This document shows positions 15,229 to 23,350 of a stretch of DNA of 34,146 nucleotides, in pieces. Position 1 is the stretch's first letter. Each line of letters opens with the position of its first letter. The position numbers were made by a program, and so were the translations under genes. The notes under the pieces were generated by a model. That model saw only the letters and a program-made list of their open reading frames with translations. It did no database searches and was not told where the DNA came from. The stretch comes from Atopobium sp034113385 (GTDB lineage Bacteria > Actinomycetota > Coriobacteriia > Coriobacteriales > Atopobiaceae). The stretch is taken from positions 1 through 34,146 of the forward strand of contig NZ_JAXEXL010000016.1 in assembly GCF_034113385.1 (NCBI RefSeq), in the 5' to 3' direction.

Positions 15229-16916
15229 TGGCATCTAGTATTTCTTGGATTAAGCAACATCGTGCAGCAGCGCTTTTTGTAGTGGTGTTTCTTGCTGGTA
15301 TGATTGTTAATGCGCTTGGTGCCTACACAGGCCAGATTTGGTTTGATGAAAGTTACTCCGTTGGCCTTGCTACCAAGTCTTTTTTTGATATTTGGCGCAT
15401 TGGTGCGGCTGATGTGCATCCCGTGCTGTATTACTGGATGTTACATTTGGTGTATTTGGTATGTGGCAAAAGCATTCTTGCTATGCGTCTTTTCTCGCTG
15501 GTAGGCACTGCCCTTTTAGGCCTACTTGGTTGGACGCATATTCGTAAAGATTATGGCAATGCTACTGGTATTTTGTTTACCTTTTTTGTGCTGTTAAGTC
15601 CTTGGGGCATACAAGAATCTGTTGACGTGCGTATGTATTCTTGGGCAGCTGTGTTTACTATGGTTGTACTTATATATACGGCACGCATTTGCCGAGGTCT
15701 TCTCGACAAAGAGGGTTTTGATGGCATTGATTTTTCTTGGTGGCTGATTGCTTTTGGTTTTGCCTTGGCGTCTGCGTATACTCACTATTATGCTGCCATT
15801 GGTGCATTTGTCTGCATGTTTGTCTTGCTGATTGTTGTGGTGTATGCGGTAGCGGTACATGTGTCTGGTGCTCGTAAGGCTCTTCGTACCTTTGTGATTG
15901 CTGCGCTGGCATGCGTTATTGCCTATTTGCCTTGGATTCATGCCATGATGTCCCAGGTCAAAGGCGTTTCTGATGAGTATTGGATAGAGTTTCATTTCCC
16001 TCAAACCGTATACGAGTTCCTAGAGTTTCCCGTTCGTACGGTAGCAATCAACGGCATTATTAAAAACCATGATTCTAATCCTTTAGGACCTCTCCCAGGT
16101 ATAGCGTTTTATGTCTTGCTTCTTTGTGTAGTAGTGGCTTCAGTTGTATATGTCGTGACTCTGCTTACGGGTATAAAAAACCACCAGACACGCAGTGCTC
16201 AGTTACAGCACAACTGGTTTGTTGTAAGTCTTTCTGGCAAATTGAGCATGCCAGTATGTATGCTGTATAGCACCAGTTTGCTATCTGCGGGCTTGTCCGT
16301 GGCTATTCATCAGTCAATTATGCAGGCACGCTATTTGTCCTGCATTTTGGGCGCAGCTTGTTTGGCGTTGGCAGTTTTGTTTGCAAAGCTTCTGGAAGTG
16401 TGTGATTCAGATAGCAAAGCCTTTACTACACGGCTTTTGGGCAAGCGGGCACTTCTGGCGGTGGCAGTAGTAAGCTACATCATCTTGGGTGGCGTGAATC
16501 AGGTACAGATTTGTAACGCAAGTTATGATTGGTATAACTGGGCAGTTGTTGATTATTATCGTGATGTAGTACGGGCAAAGGACGGTTCTTTGTTGCCGGT
16601 ATATGCAGAGGGTAACATCGGAGATACTATTGTTGCGGCTGCTCCACTCTCTGTGTATGTGCCTGAGGCTACCATTACCATTCCTACAGAGAAGCTCGCG
16701 TATGAAGCCTATACTCCTTCGATTGAATTAGTAGATGACGTGATTGCGCACGCCAAGACTAAGCATGGACGCATGATTTATGTGGGCAATGGCGCCGATG
16801 ATCACTATGCACAAGAGTTTGCTCGTCAGATAGGTGCAACCGTCGTAGAATCAAAGACATTCTGGCGCCCCTATAAGTCAAACATGTGGACCATTTCTAT
16901 TTTAGAGAGGTCGTAG
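15228..16916 (+). CDS. GT39/ArnT-type lipid-linked sugar glycosyltransferase, membrane protein
   Basis: The 562-residue protein has about eleven or twelve hydrophobic helices. Its first external loop holds IWFDESYSVG, followed by the ADVHPVLYYWMLHLVY segment, matching the acidic and DxHPPLYY-like motifs of PMT_2/GT39-related enzymes. These transfer a sugar from a polyprenyl-phosphate carrier to a protein or glycan on the outer face of the membrane. A soluble extracellular tail follows the last helix (about 430-562), with a C-terminal domain that may bind the acceptor. The downstream GtrB-like enzyme could make its lipid-linked donor. The start codon overlaps the upstream YccF stop. Confidence 0.85.
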   Translation: MASSISWIKQHRAAALFVVVFLAGMIVNALGAYTGQIWFDESYSVGLATKSFFDIWRIGAADVHPVLYYWMLHLVYLVCGKSILAMRLFSLVGTALLGLLGWTHIRKDYGNATGILFTFFVLLSPWGIQESVDVRMYSWAAVFTMVVLIYTARICRGLLDKEGFDGIDFSWWLIAFGFALASAYTHYYAAIGAFVCMFVLLIVVVYAVAVHVSGARKALRTFVIAALACVIAYLPWIHAMMSQVKGVSDEYWIEFHFPQTVYEFLEFPVRTVAINGIIKNHDSNPLGPLPGIAFYVLLLCVVVASVVYVVTLLTGIKNHQTRSAQLQHNWFVVSLSGKLSMPVCMLYSTSLLSAGLSVAIHQSIMQARYLSCILGAACLALAVLFAKLLEVCDSDSKAFTTRLLGKRALLAVAVVSYIILGGVNQVQICNASYDWYNWAVVDYYRDVVRAKDGSLLPVYAEGNIGDTIVAAAPLSVYVPEATITIPTEKLAYEAYTPSIELVDDVIAHAKTKHGRMIYVGNGADDHYAQEFARQIGATVVESKTFWRPYKSNMWTISILERS

Positions 16917-16923
16917 GTCTGGT

Positions 16924-17889
16924 ATGACTCGTTTATCCATTGTTGTTCCTTGTCACAATGAGGAGCAAACGATAGAGCTGTTCTATACCACTACGCAAGC
17001 TATCGCGATGGATGAACTTGCTCAACGTGAAGTGGAACTGCGTTTTGTGTTTGTGGATGACGGCTCTAAAGATCATACGCTCATAAAGCTGCGTGAATTG
17101 GCGGCAGCACATGAAGAAGTTTCGTATGTATCCTTCTCGCGCAACTTTGGTAAAGAAGCAGCTTTACTAGCTGGTTTACAGGCTGCGGTTCAATGTGGTG
17201 ATCTGATTGCTGTCATGGATGTTGATCTGCAAGATCCTCCCAGTTTGTTGCCCAAGATGTGTGATTTGGCGCGCACTGGTGAGTATGACCGTATTGCGGT
17301 GCGTCGCACTTCTCGCAAAGGTGAGCCGCCTATTCGTTCTTGGTGTGCCCGTCGTTTTTATGGGCTTATGTCCCATTTGACAGATTTGGACTTGCGTGAT
17401 GGCGCGCGCGATTTTTCTGTTATGTCTAAGCGCTTTGCTGAGGCAGTACTTTCTTGCGGTGAGTACAATCGCTTTACCAAAGGTTTGTTTGGTTGGGTGG
17501 GGTATCCCACCACATGGATTGAGTACACCAACGTGGAGCGTGTAGCAGGGGAGACCAACTGGTCGTTTTGGTCTTTGGTGCGCTATGCCTTTGACGGTAT
17601 TGTTGCTTATACGGTAAAGCCTCTGGAAATGCTTATGGCTATTGGTGCAACCGTATCTTTGTGTGCGCTCTTTGCACTTGTGTTTGTTGTGGTTCGTGCT
17701 TTGTTATTTGGTGACCCTGTTTCTGGCTGGCCCTCTTTGATGGCAAGTATTCTGCTTGCAACGGGCATTATTACCTTTGGACTGGGTATTATTGGCTTTT
17801 ATTTGTCTAAGATTTACTTAGAAGTAAAGAATCGTCCAATCTATTTGGTTAAGGAAACCAGCAAGCAAGGCTGGCAAAAGACACAATAA
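16924..17889 (+). CDS. GtrB/DPM1-like polyprenyl-phosphate glycosyltransferase
   Basis: The 321-residue protein has an N-terminal GT2 catalytic domain with VVPCHNEE (7-14), FVDDGS (43-48), the SFSRNFGKEAALLAGL motif typical of GtrB/DPM-like enzymes, and the metal site MDVDLQDPP (98-106). Two membrane helices follow near 235-260 and 270-300, with the FYLSKIYLEVKNRPIYLV stretch conserved in bactoprenol glucosyltransferases. It would transfer a hexose from a nucleotide sugar to undecaprenyl phosphate at the inner face. The gene begins seven bases after the GT39 stop, so the two enzymes probably work in sequence: donor-lipid synthesis, then transfer outside. The flippase is not obvious; YccF is one untested candidate. 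Confidence 0.9.
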   Translation: MTRLSIVVPCHNEEQTIELFYTTTQAIAMDELAQREVELRFVFVDDGSKDHTLIKLRELAAAHEEVSYVSFSRNFGKEAALLAGLQAAVQCGDLIAVMDVDLQDPPSLLPKMCDLARTGEYDRIAVRRTSRKGEPPIRSWCARRFYGLMSHLTDLDLRDGARDFSVMSKRFAEAVLSCGEYNRFTKGLFGWVGYPTTWIEYTNVERVAGETNWSFWSLVRYAFDGIVAYTVKPLEMLMAIGATVSLCALFALVFVVVRALLFGDPVSGWPSLMASILLATGIITFGLGIIGFYLSKIYLEVKNRPIYLVKETSKQGWQKTQ

Positions 17890-18035
17890 TGCACCGTAAG
17901 GCACTCTCTCCTCAAAGCTCTTATTGAGCTGAATACCGCTCACCTAAAACCATATTAACTCAGAGTCAAAAACACGTTTAATCAAAGTACTGTGTTTTAT
18001 AGACCTGATATTTTTTGTGCGGGAGGAGACAGCTG

Positions 18036-21000
18036 GTGAAAAAGTTTCTTAAACCTTGTTTGTTAGCGCTTCTTGTAGTGTTAGGCATGGGGCTGTGCGC
18101 TATTCCTACACAGGCCTATGCCGCCACGAGTTATGAGTACATTTTGGATGAAGATGGTATTGATGATGGTGCAACATATGCACTATACACCAACGCCGCT
18201 TTTGCAGGTAGTAATCGTATTTTGTATCATACGGGCAGTGCGCTTACCGATAAGGTAACGGGTACGCTCGAGGGCAAAACGTTAATGCTTAATGGTTCGT
18301 TTGGCGCTTCTCGTCAAGAATGGGTTGCTCAAAAAGTTAATGGTGGTTTTGCTCTTAGGTCGGTAGACTCTAATCGCTACCTTGATTTGAACTCTGATAG
18401 TAACACCAATATCAAGACTTCTGATAAACCCGTTGCGCTGAGCATTCAGCTTGACAACACAACAAAAACGTACACCCTTGTTGCATCTTCAGGTAAAGCA
18501 CTGAGTTTTGACGAGACTGGTAAGACTAACTTTTTTGTATCTACCAACGCATATGGCATGCGTTTGTACAAGAAGACTGCCGTCGTGCCTACTCCTGCAC
18601 AGATCCACTTTGCAGGTACGAGCAGCAAGCAGCCTTTCTCGACACAGGAAACAGGTAGTCAGTTCTTCCGTATCCCTTCCTTGACTACACTCTCCAATGG
18701 TTGGCTTTTGGCTGGGTCTGACATTCGTTGGCGAACCTCTGCTGATTCCCCTCAGAACTTGGATACCATCGTAAGTCTGTCTAAAGACGGTGGTAAAACT
18801 TGGAATTGGGAAGTCATTAATTACTATGGCGATATGGCAAATACTGCTACCAATAACAGCAGTGCTTCCTTTATTGATCCCTCTATCGTGCAAGCTGCAG
18901 ATGGCAAGGTACATATGGTGGTAGACGCCTGTCCGTCGTATGTTGGGCTTATGAGAGGCAACCGTATGGGGCATGGCTCTACTGGTTTTGATGATAAGGG
19001 ACGCATGATTGTTGCCAAGAGCCAAGCTGGCAGCAATGCACCTAATACAAAAGACCAATATGACTACTATGTAGACCTTACTGCCGCAGGTGAATCCAAG
19101 ACAGTGGGCGAGAAAACCATTAACTTGCATCCAATTTGCAACAAGCAAACCAATCAAAAGACTGATGTATGGGTAGATGCTTGGTTAAATGTATACACTA
19201 CTGAAAATGGCAACATCGTTCCTGATATGTGCCAACAGCTTTCCAGTTCTAAGGCAATCCAAAAAAACCTCTTCTTCCTTAATAGTGAGTGGAAGGCATT
19301 TCCTGTTTTTTATATCATGCACCGCACAGCAACCGTAACTAACGATGGTTTGGTATGGAGTGACCCGCAGTTCCTTAATATCAAGAAAAATGCCAACGAA
19401 AGGTTTATAGGCGTTTGCCCTGGTCGCGGCTTGTCGTATACCTACAAAGGGAAAGAGCGCTTGATATTTCCTTTGTATGACAATTCTCTTGGTGAGGAAT
19501 ATGCGAGCACTATATATTCTGACGATAATGGCCAGACTTGGAAACGTGGTGAACGTAATTCAGACATACGTGATGTAGGTAAAACGAGTGAGTCTCAAGT
19601 GGTAACTTTGCCTGATGGTAATTTGCGTATGTATTCGCGCAACAAAATCAATTATCTTAGCTATGCTGACTCCAGTGATGGTGGTGTGACCTGGGGTCCT
19701 TGCCAGCGCGATACTTCTTTGGAGAGCACCAATCCTGGCAATGGGTGCATGGTATCCTTTATCAACCTTAAAGGTGTTCTCGTAAGCCCTGATAACAAGA
19801 CGTATAACAACCTTATTCTTGCGTCGTATCCGATGGTTCAGCGTAGTCTTGGTGTTATTCGTCTTGGTTATATAGACAAGGCGGGTAACGTAACGTGGTT
19901 GTCTGATAAAAAACGGTTTAGTGGCAATGGCACCTTTGCATACTCTTGTGTAACACAACTGCCGCAACTTGATACCTTTGGATTGCTTTATGAGTATGGC
20001 CCTACTACCAACACTATTGAATATACGCACGTAAGCGTCACTGATATGTTAGGTGAAGGTTGGTTGTTGGTAGAAAACGCAGATAAACTACCTTCCATCA
20101 GCTTGGATACTCAGTATGCAGACCTCAAGGTGGGAGATACGCTTGAATTAAAACCCACGTACACTCCTTCAGATGCTGTACTGGACTGGAAATCTACAGA
20201 CGATAGTGTTGTATCGGTAGAGCATGGTGTTCTTACTGCTCACTCAGCTGGTACGGCAGATGTAAGCGCTACCGTTAAGGTTGGCAGTATTGAGCGTTCT
20301 GTTGTTGTAGAAGTAACCGTACAGGATGGTAAAACCACAGTTGTTCCTAAGCGTTTTACCGATACTTTGTCTAAGAAGCATCAGAATGCTGGTACTACCT
20401 ACGATTTGGTAACCGATGGCATCAAGTCGGGCGATACCTATGCCATCTTCCATAAGGACAGTGCACGTATTTTGTATTATGCAGATGGCAAGACTACAAC
20501 GGATCAGGTTGGTGGCCGTGTAGTTGCTAATCAACTGACCTTAAACGCTGGCTTTGCAGATACCACACAGCTTTGGACTTTTATTGGTTCTCAGGCAGAG
20601 GGCTATACCGTTGCGGGTAATAACGCTTCTAGTAAGTATCTTAATCTTAATGCAGTGAGTACACCTGCTACTCGCGTTCCTGTAACCTCAGATGCTCAAA
20701 AGCTAACCGTGACTGCTATTGATGCAGCTCAGGGCTTATACACCATAAGTCGTGAGGTAGATGGTACCAAGCTGTACCTTGCTCATAATGCTACTGGTCA
20801 GTACTACGTCCATACTGCTGCAACCACTGTCATGCTCTTCCATAAGGTGGATAAGAAAGAGTGTGATTTATATACCACTTCTGTGGCTGGCTTGGAAAAG
20901 ATGATTGCATCGTTTTCTACCATCCAGCAGGGTGAGTACACACAGAAGTCATGGTCTGCGTTTCAGGCTGCTCTTAAGGGTGCTCAAGCCACAGTAGCTC

Positions 21001-21611
21001 AGGGTACCCAAACGTATGAGAATGCGCAGGCAGCTCATACTGCTCAAGAAGGCATTACTACCGCTGCTCATAAGCTCTACGCAGCAAAACTCGCGCTTAC
21101 CAAGGCTGCTCCTCAGCCTCTTGACTACAAGATGACTAAGGCGCCGACTACAATTGTTGCAGATGGTACTGATGCCTTGTTTGTCTCTCATGCTCCTTAC
21201 GATAAGTTCAAGGAAGTTCGTATGGATGATGAGCTTGTAGATCCATCTCACTACAGCTCTGAGAGTGGCAGTACCAAGGTAACGCTTAAAGGCAACTACC
21301 TTAAGACCCTTACGCTCGGTGCTCATACGCTAACAATCGTATCTACCGATGGTGTTGCTACTGCAAGCTTTACTCTAGCGTCTGTCCCCAATACTCCCAA
21401 TGCTCCCAGTCAGCCTAGTAAGCCGGACGAGCAGCCCAATGCAGATGGCAATAGAGGCGGCAATACAGGCAATGGCAGTAAGTTACATGGCTTTGTAAAG
21501 ACACTGCCTCAAACAGGGGATAGTTCTGCTGCGGTAGTAGTGCCAGCTTTAGCTCTTGGCGTGCTCGTTGGTATGGTTGGATATGCAGTGAGAAAAAAGC
21601 AAGAGCTTTAA
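18036..21611 (+). CDS. Secreted, LPQTG-anchored sialidase (exo-alpha-sialidase, GH33-like)
   Basis: The product is 1191 residues. Start GTG 18036 follows GGAGGA by eight bases. A signal peptide (about 1-29, ending AYA) leads to a first carbohydrate-binding-like module (about 32-180). The six-bladed sialidase domain (about 195-680) has FRIP (211-214) and Asp boxes SKDGGKTW (249-256), SDDNGQTW (495-502) and SSDGGVTW (546-553). The TSESQVV-x-LPDGNLRMYSR region holds the expected acid Glu519 and nucleophile Tyr533. A large insertion (about 330-445) is usual for NanA-type enzymes. Then come a Big_2 domain (about 688-765), a second copy of the N-terminal module (about 790-939), a FIVAR-like helical segment (about 945-1025), an Ig-like module (about 1030-1117), a Gly/Asn linker and LPQTG (about 1157-1161). 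It should release sialic acid from host glycans. Confidence 0.93.
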   Translation: MKKFLKPCLLALLVVLGMGLCAIPTQAYAATSYEYILDEDGIDDGATYALYTNAAFAGSNRILYHTGSALTDKVTGTLEGKTLMLNGSFGASRQEWVAQKVNGGFALRSVDSNRYLDLNSDSNTNIKTSDKPVALSIQLDNTTKTYTLVASSGKALSFDETGKTNFFVSTNAYGMRLYKKTAVVPTPAQIHFAGTSSKQPFSTQETGSQFFRIPSLTTLSNGWLLAGSDIRWRTSADSPQNLDTIVSLSKDGGKTWNWEVINYYGDMANTATNNSSASFIDPSIVQAADGKVHMVVDACPSYVGLMRGNRMGHGSTGFDDKGRMIVAKSQAGSNAPNTKDQYDYYVDLTAAGESKTVGEKTINLHPICNKQTNQKTDVWVDAWLNVYTTENGNIVPDMCQQLSSSKAIQKNLFFLNSEWKAFPVFYIMHRTATVTNDGLVWSDPQFLNIKKNANERFIGVCPGRGLSYTYKGKERLIFPLYDNSLGEEYASTIYSDDNGQTWKRGERNSDIRDVGKTSESQVVTLPDGNLRMYSRNKINYLSYADSSDGGVTWGPCQRDTSLESTNPGNGCMVSFINLKGVLVSPDNKTYNNLILASYPMVQRSLGVIRLGYIDKAGNVTWLSDKKRFSGNGTFAYSCVTQLPQLDTFGLLYEYGPTTNTIEYTHVSVTDMLGEGWLLVENADKLPSISLDTQYADLKVGDTLELKPTYTPSDAVLDWKSTDDSVVSVEHGVLTAHSAGTADVSATVKVGSIERSVVVEVTVQDGKTTVVPKRFTDTLSKKHQNAGTTYDLVTDGIKSGDTYAIFHKDSARILYYADGKTTTDQVGGRVVANQLTLNAGFADTTQLWTFIGSQAEGYTVAGNNASSKYLNLNAVSTPATRVPVTSDAQKLTVTAIDAAQGLYTISREVDGTKLYLAHNATGQYYVHTAATTVMLFHKVDKKECDLYTTSVAGLEKMIASFSTIQQGEYTQKSWSAFQAALKGAQATVAQGTQTYENAQAAHTAQEGITTAAHKLYAAKLALTKAAPQPLDYKMTKAPTTIVADGTDALFVSHAPYDKFKEVRMDDELVDPSHYSSESGSTKVTLKGNYLKTLTLGAHTLTIVSTDGVATASFTLASVPNTPNAPSQPSKPDEQPNADGNRGGNTGNGSKLHGFVKTLPQTGDSSAAVVVPALALGVLVGMVGYAVRKKQEL

Positions 21612-21621
21612 TAGTTTTTGT

Positions 21622-21661
21622 TGCGTCGTGTCATTATTAATATTAATAATGACACGACGCA
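21622..21661. repeat. Perfect 40-base palindrome between convergent genes
   Basis: The two 20-base arms (TGCGTCGTGTCATTATTAAT and its exact complement) meet without a spacer at 21641/21642. The position is 10 bases after the sialidase stop and before the minus-strand M18 gene. There is no T tract on either side, so a standard intrinsic terminator is doubtful; an RNA end-protecting hairpin or a protein-binding site are other possibilities. Confidence 0.85.
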
Positions 21662-21790
21662 GTGCATAGACAATGCCATGAAAGCATCAGGTACCGTCGT
21701 AAGGACGGCAGTATACAACCCAATAAGCTGCACAAGCAATTATTCCGCGTTACTTTAAGCGGCCAGCGCTCTCTAGCATTTTGTTATGTC

Positions 21791-21835
21791 TCTCACATAG
21801 TCTCACATAGCTTTAACGCAACTAGTTTTAACGCA
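21791..21835. repeat. Short tandem repeats at the 3' end of the M18 gene
   Basis: TCTCACATAG occurs twice in tandem (21791-21810), and TTTAACGCA occurs at 21812-21820 and 21827-21835. The second unit overlaps the M18 stop codon. Duplication by slippage is the simple explanation; no function is evident. Confidence 0.7.
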
Positions 21836-23237
21836 GTTCAATACTGTGAGCACCATCAATCATTACGTTGGTGTTGTAAAACTCCTGGAGTGCTGCAATG
21901 GCATAGGCGGTATCAGCGCTACCAGCCGTTTCGTAGCTGGAATGCATAGCCAGTTGGGGTAAGCCTACGTCAATAGCATGCATGCTTACCTGCATATTGG
22001 ATAAGTTGCCTAAGGTTGAACCGCCACTTCTATCGGAGCGGTTGGAGAACAGCTGTACAGGAACGCCGGCCTTCTCGCACAAAGAGACAAAAACCGCGCG
22101 ACTAAATGCATCCGTGGTATAGCTTTGGTTGGCGCATTCTTTAATAACAATGCCCTTGTTAAGGAAGCACTGGTTAGTGGCATCGTGCAATTCGGGATGA
22201 TTGGGGTGTACGGCGTGCGCATTGTCAAAGCTCACCATAAAACTGGCGGAGAGCGCACGTAGGTAGTCTTGCTCGTTGGCGCCCAAACTCATGGATAGGC
22301 GCAGCAAGCTGTCGTGCAGCAACGTGGAAAGCGCACCCTGCTTAGTACCCGAGCCCACCTCCTCGTTGTCAAAGCAGCACATGACACTAATGCTGTGTTG
22401 GTTACCAGCGCTTACAAGAGCCTCAACGGAAGAAAAGGCACACTGTAGGTCATCTAACTTGGGGGAGGACACAAACTCGCTGGCAGCGCCCCATACGCAA
22501 GCTTGTTGGCGATTAACCAAGTACAGATCATGCGCCACAATGTCAGTTACATTGACAGCTAGCCCGCTTGCAACCATGCGCATGACATCTGCCTCTTCCA
22601 GCTCTCCTGCCGAGAAAAGCGGGCATAGGTCCACAGCATGATTGTATTCAAAGCCTTTGTTGGCTTCACGGTTAAGATGGATGGCAACATGAGGAATGAG
22701 TGCAATATCGGCATTGGAATTATACAGGCGGCTTTGAATACCGCTTTCTGTACGTACCAGTACGCGACCAGCCAATCCTAGGGGGCGGTCAAGCCATGTG
22801 GCGTTAATCATGCCGCCATAGCCCTCAACGCTGAGGCGTATGTACGTGTTAGGCCCTTCCAATGCGGGTTGTGCTTTGAGTTTAAAGGTAGGAGAATCAC
22901 TGTGCGAAGCAACAATTTGAAAGTGGAATGGTGCCACCTGTGCTGTTTTATCAGGCTCATTGTCATTGGTGGACGCATTGTTGTTAGTGAACGCACTGTT
23001 GTCAGTAAGGCCGTCCAGTGCATGCGTCCCTACTTTAAAGGCAATAATGCTGGAATCATTGCGTGTGGTGTAGTAACTTCCACCAGCTACAATACGACCA
23101 GACCAATTGGAGCCTTCGGACAAATACACAAAGCCATTCTGGTCTAGAATCGCACGTATAGCTGTTATGGAGTGGAACATGCTGGGGGAATCTTGAATAA
23201 ACGAAATGAGTTTTTGGGAAGTGGCAAGGTTATCCAC
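21828..23237 (-). CDS. apeB: M18-family aminopeptidase (aspartyl aminopeptidase type)
   Basis: The 469-residue protein starts at GTG 23237, five bases after GGAGG; a TTG at 23249 lies before that ribosome site and is rejected. It carries the M18 metal and catalytic residues: His112 in ASHSDSPTFKLK, Asp262/263 in KLDDLQ, Glu292-Glu293 in DNEEVGSGT, Asp338 in FDNAHAVHPN and His432 in AMHSSYE. These bind two zinc ions in a cytoplasmic, multimeric exopeptidase that removes N-terminal, often acidic, residues from peptides. An Asn/Thr/Asp-rich insertion (about 77-97, including NSAFTNNNASTNDNEPD) breaks the domain between conserved strands and is unusual. The name is used broadly; substrate preference is inferred. 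It is transcribed divergently from the GH36 gene. Confidence 0.9.
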   Translation of the reverse strand: MDNLATSQKLISFIQDSPSMFHSITAIRAILDQNGFVYLSEGSNWSGRIVAGGSYYTTRNDSSIIAFKVGTHALDGLTDNSAFTNNNASTNDNEPDKTAQVAPFHFQIVASHSDSPTFKLKAQPALEGPNTYIRLSVEGYGGMINATWLDRPLGLAGRVLVRTESGIQSRLYNSNADIALIPHVAIHLNREANKGFEYNHAVDLCPLFSAGELEEADVMRMVASGLAVNVTDIVAHDLYLVNRQQACVWGAASEFVSSPKLDDLQCAFSSVEALVSAGNQHSISVMCCFDNEEVGSGTKQGALSTLLHDSLLRLSMSLGANEQDYLRALSASFMVSFDNAHAVHPNHPELHDATNQCFLNKGIVIKECANQSYTTDAFSRAVFVSLCEKAGVPVQLFSNRSDRSGGSTLGNLSNMQVSMHAIDVGLPQLAMHSSYETAGSADTAYAIAALQEFYNTNVMIDGAHSIELR

Positions 23238-23294
23238 GTATACCTCCAAAGTTAAACGGTCACGTAAAAAAGCCTATCACCAATAGAGTGTATC

Positions 23295-23324
23295 TTGCAC
23301 CCGTAAAGCGGCAACACGTAAAAT
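23295..23324 (+). promoter_or_regulatory. Predicted promoter of the GH36 gene
   Basis: TTGCAC (23295-23300) and TAAAAT (23319-23324) are 18 bases apart, 26 bases upstream of ATG 23351. The -10 is followed by AAGTTAACT, which contains the same GTTAAC hexamer seen at the ECF promoter. Confidence 0.5.
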
Positions 23325-23350
23325 AAGTTAACTAAGCAAAGGAGCCGCAG

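Noticed and set aside
21622..21661. Called as an ordinary rho-independent terminator.
   Set aside because: There is no T tract on either side and no loop; kept as a palindrome of unknown role.
21662..21949. Plus-strand frame of 95 residues downstream of the sialidase.
   Set aside because: It lies in the M18 3' region on the opposite strand, with no ribosome site and a mixed composition.
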